DNA of 20,643 nt, taken from contig CAUEBO010000051.1 of assembly GCA_958454405.1 (NCBI GenBank), forward strand, positions 1-20,643, read 5' to 3'. The notes beneath the pieces are model-generated. The model was not told the origin of the DNA and made no database searches. It saw nothing but the letters and a program-made list of their open reading frames with translations. The DNA is from an uncultured Eggerthellaceae bacterium (GTDB lineage: Bacteria > Actinomycetota > Coriobacteriia > Coriobacteriales > Eggerthellaceae). The position numbers and the translations under genes were made by a program. Positions 7,708 through 14,517 of the stretch are shown here, piece after piece. Each line of letters starts with the position of its first letter. The stretch's first letter is position 1.

Positions 7708-8527
7708 GCCGTCGGTGCTTGCCGAAGGATCGATGGTCATCGCCGCGCATGCCATGCACGCAGCGGCGAATGCGGCGTGCTTGTGCGCGGGAGACATGGG
7801 CTTGGCGGAATACGCGCTGTTGGCAAGCGCTTTGGAGCGCAGGGCCGGCCTGCCTTTGAAACCGCTTCGCCCTTTTTCCGGCGAGGGCGGGGATCTGCTG
7901 CACGGCGTGCGCCTGCTCCAGGAGAACGAGCTGGTTGAGCGCGTGCGCGACCAAGCCGATCGCCGCGGATTCGCTCTTCGCGCCACGCTGAAAGGCCGAA
8001 GAAGGGCGGAGCAGGTCGACGAGGCGATAGCTGCCGCGCTGATCGACGCGAGCTGCAGGCTGACCGAAGACGCTCTCGGGCACCTGGTCGTGCGGCTCAG
8101 GGAGTTCTCGGAAGCCCGCTGCCCGGATCAGAGCATGTCCGCCCTGTTTCCCGGCGACGTGCTGCACGCCCTTTGCGCGTACCGGAGGGCGGTGGAGCGG
8201 GAAAGCGCGTTTTCAGGCATGTCCTCGCTTCAAACCGCCGCGCTGCTGATGCTCGACGAGTCGGGCGAGGCGCTTCCCTGCGACAGGCTCGCGCGCCGCC
8301 TCGGCGCGATCGACGGCGTGATGGCCCTTCAGCTGCGTCGACTGGAGGAGCGGCGCATGATTCAAGGGGATGGGCTTTTCGAGCTTACCGAAGAAGGGCG
8401 CGGCAGGGTCGATGACTTTTCCCAGAGGCTCGGCTTGAGGCTGGAAGATGCGATCGTGGGCGTTTCCCCTGAAGAAAAAGACATGCTTGAAGGATTGTGC
8501 GAACGGTGCATCTATCTGTTCACGTGA
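7700..8527 (+). CDS. Second tandem winged-helix regulator-like protein
   Basis: This gene encodes 275 residues if the ATG at 7700, overlapping the end of the ferredoxin gene by eight bases, is used. An ATG at 7682 and a GTG at 7655 in the same frame are alternatives, and none has a strong ribosome site. Two winged-helix-like units are seen. The first is about 35-105 (GLAEYALLASALE; then LLHGVRLLQENELVERVRDQ and a wing RRGFALRATLKGRR). The second is about 174-235 (SSLQTAALLMLDESGEALP; then MALQLRRLEERRMIQG and a wing LFELTEEGRGRV). The layout parallels the regulator at 1734-2444 although identity is low. Being inside the operon, it may be an autoregulator. The specific family is uncertain. Confidence 0.75.
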   Translation: MGRPSVLAEGSMVIAAHAMHAAANAACLCAGDMGLAEYALLASALERRAGLPLKPLRPFSGEGGDLLHGVRLLQENELVERVRDQADRRGFALRATLKGRRRAEQVDEAIAAALIDASCRLTEDALGHLVVRLREFSEARCPDQSMSALFPGDVLHALCAYRRAVERESAFSGMSSLQTAALLMLDESGEALPCDRLARRLGAIDGVMALQLRRLEERRMIQGDGLFELTEEGRGRVDDFSQRLGLRLEDAIVGVSPEEKDMLEGLCERCIYLFT

Positions 8528-8540
8528 CGGGGGTGCAGGG

Positions 8541-9227
8541 ATGCGAAAAGACGATATGCCGGACGGGAACCCCCTTGCCGCGAAAACCGCGGCCCTTTCG
8601 GATCTGTTCCGAATGCTGGCTTGGCAATTCGCGTATCCGAGCGAACAGCAGGCCCGCGCATGCACCTCGCTCGAATACCTGGACGTATGCCGGGAGCTCG
8701 TGCGCGAAGCCGGCATCGAAGGCGCTTCGCTTGAAGGTTCCTTCGCCCGGTTCGAAACGGCGGCCCGGCTCGAAGCGGATCGCAGGGCATCGCTTCTGCG
8801 CGTGGAGCATACGCGCCTGTTCATCACGCCGCCTCCGCTCGTGCGCAGAGACGGGGCCTGGTGGGTGAAGCGAAACCGCACGCTCGCCTCCAAGAAGATG
8901 GGCGAGCGCTGTGCGGTCGAGCAGATGTACCGAGAGCAGGGCCTTGCCAACCGGCCCGGCGCGACGGACCCTCCCGACCACCTTGTCAGCGAGCTCGATT
9001 TCGCCTCTTTCGTCGCGTCGAAAGAGGCCGGGTCGTGGGAGGAGGACGACGCGGCCGGCGCACGCGCGTGGCGACAGCTTCGGGAGGACTTCTTGAAGCA
9101 TCATGTGGAGGAGCTGGCGCTGGGCGTTGCGTCGGAGGTGGTGCGCGCGTCGGACAATCCGTTCCTGCGGTGCTATGCGGCGCTCTTGCAAGCGGTGGTC
9201 GTCTCGGCGGGGGAGGAGCCGCTTTGA
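8541..9227 (+). CDS. Second TorD-family molybdoenzyme chaperone
   Basis: This 228-residue protein starts at the ATG at 8541, 13 bases after the regulator's stop, with a G-rich site (GGTGCAGGG); ATG 8556 is a possible internal alternative. TorD-family features are the LRVEHTRLFI signature (E-H-T-R-L-F), a mid-section PPDHLVSELDFASFV, and a C-terminal FLKHHVEELALGVASEV helix. The ERCAVEQMYREQGL stretch fits the helix where related chaperones carry E-x-x-Y. It is clearly divergent from the TorD at 5828-6454, so it is an old paralogue or of separate origin. It may serve the same enzyme at another step, the DmsB-like or ferredoxin-like protein, or a molybdoenzyme elsewhere. It appears to be the last gene of the operon. 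Confidence 0.85.
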   Translation: MRKDDMPDGNPLAAKTAALSDLFRMLAWQFAYPSEQQARACTSLEYLDVCRELVREAGIEGASLEGSFARFETAARLEADRRASLLRVEHTRLFITPPPLVRRDGAWWVKRNRTLASKKMGERCAVEQMYREQGLANRPGATDPPDHLVSELDFASFVASKEAGSWEEDDAAGARAWRQLREDFLKHHVEELALGVASEVVRASDNPFLRCYAALLQAVVVSAGEEPL

Positions 9228-9298
9228 GGATCCCCTCTGCGCCGCGGCGCGAACGTGCCGACGACGTGAAGGAGCGCCGGGGCCCGCCGCCCGTGCGG

Positions 9299-9304
9299 TA
9301 TACT
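9299..9304 (+). promoter_or_regulatory. Candidate -10 box for serS
   Basis: TATACT lies 48 bases before the serS start; transcription would begin near 9311 with a leader of about 42 bases. No clear -35 is seen. The leader is too short for a T-box riboswitch. Confidence 0.4.
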
Positions 9305-9352
9305 GATGCGAGCCAAGGTAGTATCGATCCGAAACGGAGAAGGAGCGCCGCC

Positions 9353-10642
9353 ATGCTCGACATCAAGTTCGTCCGCGACAACCAGGAAGCCGTCGCCGAG
9401 GCGATGAAGAACCGCCATGCTTCGTGGGATGCGACGCGCTTCTCCCAGCTGGACGAAGAACGGCGCGCCGCCATCGTGAAAGAGGAGGCGCTGCAGGCCG
9501 AGCGCAACGCCGCGTCGAAGTCGATCGGCCAGATGATGGCCGCCGGCCAGAAGGACGAGGCCGAGGCCGCCAAGGAGCGCGTGCGCGCCATCAACGACGA
9601 GATAGCCTCCATCGGCGCCGAGCGCGAAGCCGCCGACGCCGCCCTGCGCGAGCTGCTGCTGGGCACGCCGAACATGCCGGCCGACTCCACGCCGGTGGGC
9701 GACGACGAGAACGACAATCCCGAAGTGCGCCGCTGGGGCGCGCCGCGCGACTTCGCCGCCGAGGGCTTCGAGATGAAGCCGCACTGGGACCTGGGCCCCG
9801 AGCTGGGCATCATCGACTTCGAGCGCGCGGTGAAGCTGGCCGCCAGCCGCTTCATCCTGCTGGGCGGCCTGGGCGCCCGCCTGGAGCGCGCCCTCATCAA
9901 CTTCATGGCCGACACGCACGCGTCGCGCGGCTACAAGGAATGGTGGTGCCCGGCCATGGCCAACGCCGAGACGCTCACCGGCACCGGCCAGCTGCCGAAG
10001 TTCGAGGAAGACCTGTTCCACACCACCGAGGGCCTGTACCTCATCCCCACGGCCGAGGTGCAGCTGACGAACATCCACGCCGGCGAGGTGCTGGACGCCG
10101 GCCAGCTGCCGCTGAAGTACTGCGCGTTCACGCCGTGCTTCCGCGAGGAGGCGGGCAGCGCCGGCCGCGACACGCGCGGGCTCATCCGCGTGCACCAGTT
10201 CGACAAGGTGGAGATGGTGAAGTACGCCAAGCCGGAGGAGAGCTACGCCGACCTGGAGGCCATGGTGGCCGACGCCGAGAACATCCTGCAGCTTTTGGGC
10301 CTGCCGTACCGCGTGATCAGCCTGTGCACAGGCGACATCGGGTTCTCGGCCGCCAAGACGTACGACCTCGAGGTGTGGCTGCCGTCGTACAACGACTACA
10401 AGGAGATATCGTCCTGCTCGAACTGCACGGACTTCCAGGCGCGCCGTGCGAACATCAAGTACCGCGACCCCGAGAGCTTCAAGGGCTCGCGCTACGTGCA
10501 CACGCTGAACGGCTCCGGCCTGGCGGTGGGCCGCACCATGGCCGCCGTCATCGAGAATTACCAGCAGGCCGACGGCACCATCAAGGTGCCCGACGTGCTC
10601 GTACCCTACATGGGCGGCGTGGACGTCATCGGGCCGGAATAA
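9353..10642 (+). CDS. serS: Seryl-tRNA synthetase
   Basis: This is a 429-residue cytoplasmic class II aminoacyl-tRNA synthetase that charges tRNA-Ser (and tRNA-Sec where present) with serine; the length is normal for bacteria. The ATG at 9353 follows AGAAGGAG and gives the standard start MLDIKFVRDN. The N-terminal long helical arm (about 30-105, charged coiled coil) binds the tRNA. The serine-pocket TAE motif is at 233-235. Motif 2 is seen in CFREEAGSAGRDTRGLIRVHQF and motif 3 in GSGLAVGRTMAAVIENYQ. Other conserved pieces such as DIGFSAAKTYDLEVWLP and EISSCSNCTDFQARR are intact. It is separated from the molybdoenzyme operon by 125 bases with its own candidate promoter. Confidence 0.98.
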   Translation: MLDIKFVRDNQEAVAEAMKNRHASWDATRFSQLDEERRAAIVKEEALQAERNAASKSIGQMMAAGQKDEAEAAKERVRAINDEIASIGAEREAADAALRELLLGTPNMPADSTPVGDDENDNPEVRRWGAPRDFAAEGFEMKPHWDLGPELGIIDFERAVKLAASRFILLGGLGARLERALINFMADTHASRGYKEWWCPAMANAETLTGTGQLPKFEEDLFHTTEGLYLIPTAEVQLTNIHAGEVLDAGQLPLKYCAFTPCFREEAGSAGRDTRGLIRVHQFDKVEMVKYAKPEESYADLEAMVADAENILQLLGLPYRVISLCTGDIGFSAAKTYDLEVWLPSYNDYKEISSCSNCTDFQARRANIKYRDPESFKGSRYVHTLNGSGLAVGRTMAAVIENYQQADGTIKVPDVLVPYMGGVDVIGPE

Positions 10643-10672
10643 GCGCGACGCGGGAGAAGGTGCTGATCGCGC

Positions 10673-11380
10673 GTGGTGACGAAACGAAAGCGCACGGGCG
10701 CGCCGAGCGCCGGGTCTTCGACCGGCGTGCAGAAGGCGTCGGCCGGGCACTCGACGTCGCAGGCCAAGGCCGGCGCAGGCGGGGCGTCGAAGCGCGCCCA
10801 GACCGGCGAGCGGCAGGACGCCGCCTCCTATTCCCGGTCCGAAACCGCCGATCGGGTCCGCACCGCCCGCCGGGCAAAGGACGTGCGCAGGCGCCGTTGG
10901 CCGTTCGTCGTCATCGGCGCGCTCGCGTGCGTTCTCGTGGTTGCAGCGGGCGCGTTCTCGTGGGACCGATGGCTGCGTTACGACGATGCGGCCGAGTTGC
11001 AGGGCGAATGGCAGGTGCACGGCACGGCGGCCACCGTCGTCATCGACGGCGAGGCCATCAACATCACCGACGACGTGGCCTACCCCTATGCGATCGACGC
11101 GGGGGCGAAGACCATATCGTACGCGTTCGGAAACGCGCAGGGATCGGGCCGGTACCGCTTCTCGCTCGACCGTTCCCAGCTGGTCATCATGGACGGCGAA
11201 GGATACACCTGGTGGACCACGCTGTTCGACGACGCGGCCTGGATGGCGGGCTGCGCGCTGGACGCCGTGCAGGGCCGCGCGGCGGACGAGGCCGCCGGAG
11301 AAGGCAAGACGGTGCTCGACCGGGTTTCGCACGACGCCGCGGCAACGCCGAACGGGGCGCCCGGTGGCTCCGGCGCCTAG
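10673..11380 (+). CDS. Membrane-anchored protein of unknown function
   Basis: This 235-residue protein starts at GTG 10673 (a second GTG follows directly), with GGGAGAAGG about 12 bases upstream. Residues 1-75 are basic and low-complexity (Ser/Ala/Gly/Lys/Arg). One transmembrane helix is at about 76-97, with RRRR just before it, implying the N-terminus is inside. The exterior part (about 100-235) contains a beta-rich stretch around LQGEWQVHGTAATVVIDG and YRFSLDRSQLVIMDG, reminiscent of small lipocalin-like or DUF domains with a G-x-W start, and ends in a Pro/Gly/Ala tail. It is 30 bases downstream of serS and overlaps the next gene. Not recognised as a named family. Confidence 0.75.
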   Translation: MVTKRKRTGAPSAGSSTGVQKASAGHSTSQAKAGAGGASKRAQTGERQDAASYSRSETADRVRTARRAKDVRRRRWPFVVIGALACVLVVAAGAFSWDRWLRYDDAAELQGEWQVHGTAATVVIDGEAINITDDVAYPYAIDAGAKTISYAFGNAQGSGRYRFSLDRSQLVIMDGEGYTWWTTLFDDAAWMAGCALDAVQGRAADEAAGEGKTVLDRVSHDAAATPNGAPGGSGA

Positions 11381-11804
11381 CGCGCTCGCCATCGAGCGGC
11401 TGGCCGTGCGCGCCGACCGCATCGTGTGCGACGTGGCGCTGGCCCCCGGTTCGCCGCGCTCGACGTCTCCCGCGCTCGCCGCGCGCATCCGCGCCGCGTT
11501 TCCCGACGTCGCCCATCATGCGTGTGTCAACGACGTGGGCGACACGTTCGGCGCCGTCATGGAATGCACGTCGCTTCCGCATGTCCTGGAGCATCTGGTC
11601 ATCAGCTTGCAGGCGCGCGCCGCGGCCGAGCAGGGGCCCCGATCGGGCATCCCCGACGAGGGCACGGTGTTCGTGGGAACCACGGAGTGGACGGACGAGT
11701 TCGCCGGCCGCGCCCGCGTCGAGGTGAGCTTCGCCGACGATTTGGTCGCTTTGCGGGCTTTTCGCGATGCAACACGCTTTCTTAACAATGCTTTGGTACT
11801 CTGA
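11364..11804 (+). CDS. Small protein resembling the N-terminal domain of cyanophycin synthetase
   Basis: This 146-residue protein is best started at GTG 11364, which overlaps the upstream gene by 17 bases; no strong ribosome site, so coupling is likely. The segment SLPHVLEHLVISLQARA resembles the H-x-x-E-H-x-x-x-E-L-Q helix of the domain that precedes the ATP-grasp part of cyanophycin synthetases. It is followed by the strand-type EWTDEFAGRARVEVSF, also like that domain's end. No ATP-grasp or Mur-ligase part follows, so if related it is a stand-alone domain. The resemblance was judged by eye from memory of the family. The last bases of the gene contain the probable promoter of the next gene. 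Confidence 0.6.
   Translation: MAPAPSALAIERLAVRADRIVCDVALAPGSPRSTSPALAARIRAAFPDVAHHACVNDVGDTFGAVMECTSLPHVLEHLVISLQARAAAEQGPRSGIPDEGTVFVGTTEWTDEFAGRARVEVSFADDLVALRAFRDATRFLNNALVL
11794..11802 (+). promoter_or_regulatory. Extended -10 element for the aminotransferase gene
   Basis: TGGTACTCT fits an extended -10 (TG-N-TACTCT). Transcription would then begin about six or seven bases later, at or next to the ATG at 11809, which lacks any purine-rich ribosome site. This suggests a leaderless mRNA. Confidence 0.4.
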
Positions 11805-11808
11805 CCAC

Positions 11809-13098
11809 ATGACTTCGGCTCACCTGACATTCGACACCACCGGCGACAAGGTCGCCCAACGCGTCGTCAAGATGCGGTCGTCAGCCGTGCGCGATCTGTT
11901 CGCCGCGGCGTCGCGTCCCGACGTCATCTCGCTGTCGGGGGGCATGCCCGACGTGTCGCTGCTGCCGCAGAGCGCCATCAAAAAGGCGGTGCGCGCCGCG
12001 TGCGAAGACGAGCGCGCCGTGGCCCTGCAGTACGGATCCACCGACGGCCGCGTGCAGACCAAGCAGGTGTTCTGCGACCTCATGCGCGACATCGGCGTGC
12101 GCGCCAAGCCCGAGAACGTGCTCATCACCTCCGGCGCGCAGGAAGCGCTCGACCTCATCTCCAAAGCCTTCATCGATCCAGGCGACATCATCCTGGCCGA
12201 GGGCCCCACCTATCTGGGCGCGCTCCAGGCGTTCAGCGCCTACGAGCCCGACATCCGCTGCATCCCCTTCGACGATGAAGGCATGCGCATGGACTTGCTG
12301 GAGGAAGAGCTCGAGCGCATCGGCAAAGGCAATCCGCGCCTCAAGTTCCTCTACGCCATCCCGAACTTCCAGAATCCCGGCGGCGTCACCATGTCGCCCG
12401 CCCGCCGCAAGCGCCTGCTGGAACTTGCCGACGAGTACGGGTTCATGGTGCTCGAGGACGATCCGTACGGCCGGCTGCGCTACGACGGCGGGCACATGGT
12501 GCCGCTCAAGGCGCTGTCCGACGACGTGGTGTACCTGGGCACCATCTCCAAGGTGTTCGCGCCGGGCCTGCGCACCGGCTGGATCGTGGCGCCGAAGAGC
12601 GTGCTGGCGAAGATCAACCTGGTCAAGCAGGGCACCGATCTTTGCGGAAGCTCGTTCGACCAGGTGGTGGTGGAACATTACTTCACCGACACCCCGTGGC
12701 AGAAGACCCTCCAGAAGTTCGTCGCCACCTACCGCGTCCGCCGCGACGCCATGTTGGCCGCCCTCGAAGAGCATTTTCCGCCCGAGGCGTCGTGGACGCG
12801 TCCCGAAGGCGGCTTCTTCGTCTGGGTGACGCTGCCGGCCTACTTCGACACGGGTTCCATGCTGGGCGAGGCGCTGGAAGCGGGCGTCACGTACGTGCCC
12901 GGCGACAGCTTCTTTCCCGGCGGCACGATGGGCAAGAACTCCATGCGCATCAATTTCAGCTTCGCATCGCCCGAGGACATCGCCGAGGCCATCCGCCGCT
13001 TGGCGGCGGTCATCGACGAGCGCCTGGAACTGTACCGCGTGTTCCTTGATGCCGGCGTTCTGCCGAACGCCGGACAAGCCGACGCTGCGAGCGCTTGA
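11809..13098 (+). CDS. PLP-dependent class I/II aminotransferase (aminoadipate/aromatic type)
   Basis: This 429-residue cytoplasmic enzyme starts at ATG 11809; upstream in-frame ATGs at 11767 and 11788 would lie inside the previous gene. Fold-type I features are ISLSGGMPD near the N-terminus, YGSTDG, the cofactor-binding TSGAQEALDL, the substrate segment PNFQNPGG, the PLP-phenol Asp in LEDDPYGRLRY, and Schiff-base Lys248 in GTISKVFAPGLRTGW. The C-terminal arginine motif is in NSMRINFSF. The SGGMPD and PNFQNPGG signatures match the 2-aminoadipate / aromatic / MocR-related aminotransferases, without the GntR DNA-binding domain of MocR. The exact amino acid substrate cannot be told. The last codons and stop lie within the left arm of a structured repeat (13081-13194). 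Confidence 0.93.
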   Translation: MTSAHLTFDTTGDKVAQRVVKMRSSAVRDLFAAASRPDVISLSGGMPDVSLLPQSAIKKAVRAACEDERAVALQYGSTDGRVQTKQVFCDLMRDIGVRAKPENVLITSGAQEALDLISKAFIDPGDIILAEGPTYLGALQAFSAYEPDIRCIPFDDEGMRMDLLEEELERIGKGNPRLKFLYAIPNFQNPGGVTMSPARRKRLLELADEYGFMVLEDDPYGRLRYDGGHMVPLKALSDDVVYLGTISKVFAPGLRTGWIVAPKSVLAKINLVKQGTDLCGSSFDQVVVEHYFTDTPWQKTLQKFVATYRVRRDAMLAALEEHFPPEASWTRPEGGFFVWVTLPAYFDTGSMLGEALEAGVTYVPGDSFFPGGTMGKNSMRINFSFASPEDIAEAIRRLAAVIDERLELYRVFLDAGVLPNAGQADAASA

Positions 13099-13194
13099 TG
13101 CACCCGATCTTGCCGCTCCAAGCCCTCCTCGCGTGCAGAAGCACGCTTCGTCGGGCTTTCACGGCAATCTCGGGCACCTCAAGCGCTCTCGCTG
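13081..13194. repeat. Structured intergenic repeat, copy A (about 114 bp)
   Basis: The element begins GACGCTGCGAG and ends CTCTCGCTG, as does copy B at 20094-20208, and shares the centre GTGCANAAGCACGCT. It folds into one long hairpin from five perfect segments. These are 13090-13098 with 13179-13187, 13103-13107 with 13170-13174, 13110-13115 with 13162-13167, 13120-13125 with 13153-13158, and 13131-13136 with 13141-13146, around the tetraloop AGAA. Its left end encodes the last residues and the stop codon of the aminotransferase. It could act as a transcription stop, an mRNA 3'-end stabiliser, or a REP/MITE-like mobile palindrome. Confidence 0.75.
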
Positions 13195-13243
13195 ACGTTG
13201 TTAACCGACCAGTGATGTTTAAGAACCGATCGTAGGAGCAATC

Positions 13244-14233
13244 ATGGGCCTGAAAGTTGCAGTGTTGATGGGCGGCGCTTCGTTCGAGCGCGAGTTCTCG
13301 CTGGAAAGCGGCAAGAACGTGTGCGCGGCGCTCGAGGAAGCCGGCCACCGCGTGGTGCCGCTGGACACCACGTCCGATCTGGTTCCCACGCTGCGCACCG
13401 AGCGCCCCGACGTCTGCTACAGCGCCCTGCACGGCAAGCACGGCGAAGACGGCACCATCCAAAGCCTGCTCGAGTTCCTTGACATCCCCTTCGTGGGCTC
13501 GCCGGCGTCGGTGTGCCACCGCTCGTGGAACAAGGATTCCATGCATTCCGAGATGGCCGCCTACCGCGCCATCACCGGCGACGCTCCCATCGCCTCGTGG
13601 CCGCAGGGCATCTACCTGGCTCGCGACGCGTTCAAGGACATGGGAGCCGCCACGGCGCTCGACCTGGTGGAAGACCGCGTGATCGGCGGGTACCCCGTTG
13701 CGGTGAAGCCCGCGCACGGCGGCTCGGCTCTGGGCGTGCATCGTGTCAACTCCGTGGACGAGCTGGGCGAGGCCATCCTGGACGCGCTGTCCTTCGACGA
13801 CGCCGTGGTCATCGAGCAGTGGGTTGAGGGCGTTGAGCTGGCCGTGTCGGTGCTGGGCACCGGCTGGGACGCCTATGCGCTGCCGCCGGTGGAGATCGTG
13901 GCGAAGCAGGGCCTGTACGACACCGAGGCCCGCATCACGCCGGACGCCGTGCAGTGCTTCGCTCCCGTGCGCCCCGCGTCGCTGGCTTCCGACGAAGCGG
14001 ACGCGCAGGCCATCCGCGCCGAGATCGAGCGCGCGGCGCTGGAGGTGTACCGCGCCTACAACGTGCGCGACCTCGCCCGCATCGACCTCATCTGGGACGG
14101 CGCCCAGGCCCGCGTGTTCGAGGTGAACGTGTCGCCCGGCATGGCCGAGCGCTCGCTGTTCCCCTTGGCATGCAAGGCCGCGGGCCTCTCGCTGTCCGGC
14201 GTGCTGAACGAGTTGGTGAGCACCTGCGGATAA
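13244..14233 (+). CDS. ddl: D-alanine--D-alanine ligase family protein
   Basis: This 329-residue ATP-grasp enzyme has a start at ATG 13244 fixed by TAGGAG five bases upstream. It would join two D-alanines in the cytoplasm for peptidoglycan precursors. Seen are the N-terminal GGASFEREFSLESG (Glu15 matches E. coli DdlB Glu15), ALHGKHGEDGTIQ (62-74), the ATP-grasp KPAHGGSALGVHRVNS, EQWVEGVELAVSVL, and the metal-binding RIDLIWDG and EVNVSPGMAERSLFP. The omega loop YDTEARITPDAVQCFAP aligns with YDYEAKYLSDETQYFCP of DdlB, so the Tyr216 position is Ile231. That is unusual for a standard ligase and leaves substrate preference open. It has its own leader after repeat A and a strong terminator after it. 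Confidence 0.88.
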   Translation: MGLKVAVLMGGASFEREFSLESGKNVCAALEEAGHRVVPLDTTSDLVPTLRTERPDVCYSALHGKHGEDGTIQSLLEFLDIPFVGSPASVCHRSWNKDSMHSEMAAYRAITGDAPIASWPQGIYLARDAFKDMGAATALDLVEDRVIGGYPVAVKPAHGGSALGVHRVNSVDELGEAILDALSFDDAVVIEQWVEGVELAVSVLGTGWDAYALPPVEIVAKQGLYDTEARITPDAVQCFAPVRPASLASDEADAQAIRAEIERAALEVYRAYNVRDLARIDLIWDGAQARVFEVNVSPGMAERSLFPLACKAAGLSLSGVLNELVSTCG

Positions 14234-14269
14234 GCCCGGCCTCGCGCCGCCCGCTTGAGCCGAACGCCT

Positions 14270-14305
14270 GCCCGCACCGCATGCGGTGCGGGCGTTTCCG
14301 GTTTT
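14270..14305 (+). terminator. Intrinsic terminator after ddl
   Basis: GCCCGCACCGCA (14270-14281) is followed directly by its exact reverse complement (14282-14293), a 24-base perfect palindrome. It is followed by GTTTCCGGTTTT, which is T-rich. It lies 37 bases after the ddl stop. Best-looking terminator in the window. Confidence 0.75.
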
Positions 14306-14340
14306 GGCGCGCATTCCCCTGTTCGCCCCGCACGTCTCCC

Positions 14341-14384
14341 AAGCGGCAGGGAAAGGGCGGCAAGCCGCTTCCGCGTGCTACAAT
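14341..14384 (+). promoter_or_regulatory. Promoter of TPM-like/pspA genes with inverted repeat over the -35 region
   Basis: An extended -10, TGCTACAAT (14376-14384), would start transcription near 14391. The half-sites AAGCGGC (14341-14347) and GCCGCTT (14364-14370) form an exact inverted repeat that brackets the position where a -35 would be; no good -35 hexamer is seen. This arrangement suits a dimeric regulator. By-eye prediction. Confidence 0.45.
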
Positions 14385-14517
14385 TGCCTGGAGAGAACGG
14401 GACGTTCGAACCATGCGCCGCCTGGGGGCGGCCGTCAGTCCCAGGGGAGCGCGCGGCGCCGCCGCTGAACCGGCGGCGAATTCCAAGCGCGAGGCGCTGA
14501 GCGAGAGAGGACGGGCT

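Noticed and set aside
9228..9352. T-box riboswitch before serS
   Set aside because: The predicted leader is only about 42 bases, and no Stem I or T-box sequence is present.
9173..11727. Long open frames overlapping serS on both strands (771 and 767 codons)
   Set aside because: They are out-of-frame shadows of serS and its neighbours, rich in Arg/Gly/Ala and without motifs.
11767..11808. Longer aminotransferase starting at ATG 11767 or 11788
   Set aside because: These starts lie within the preceding gene without ribosome sites, and the conserved family start fits ATG 11809.
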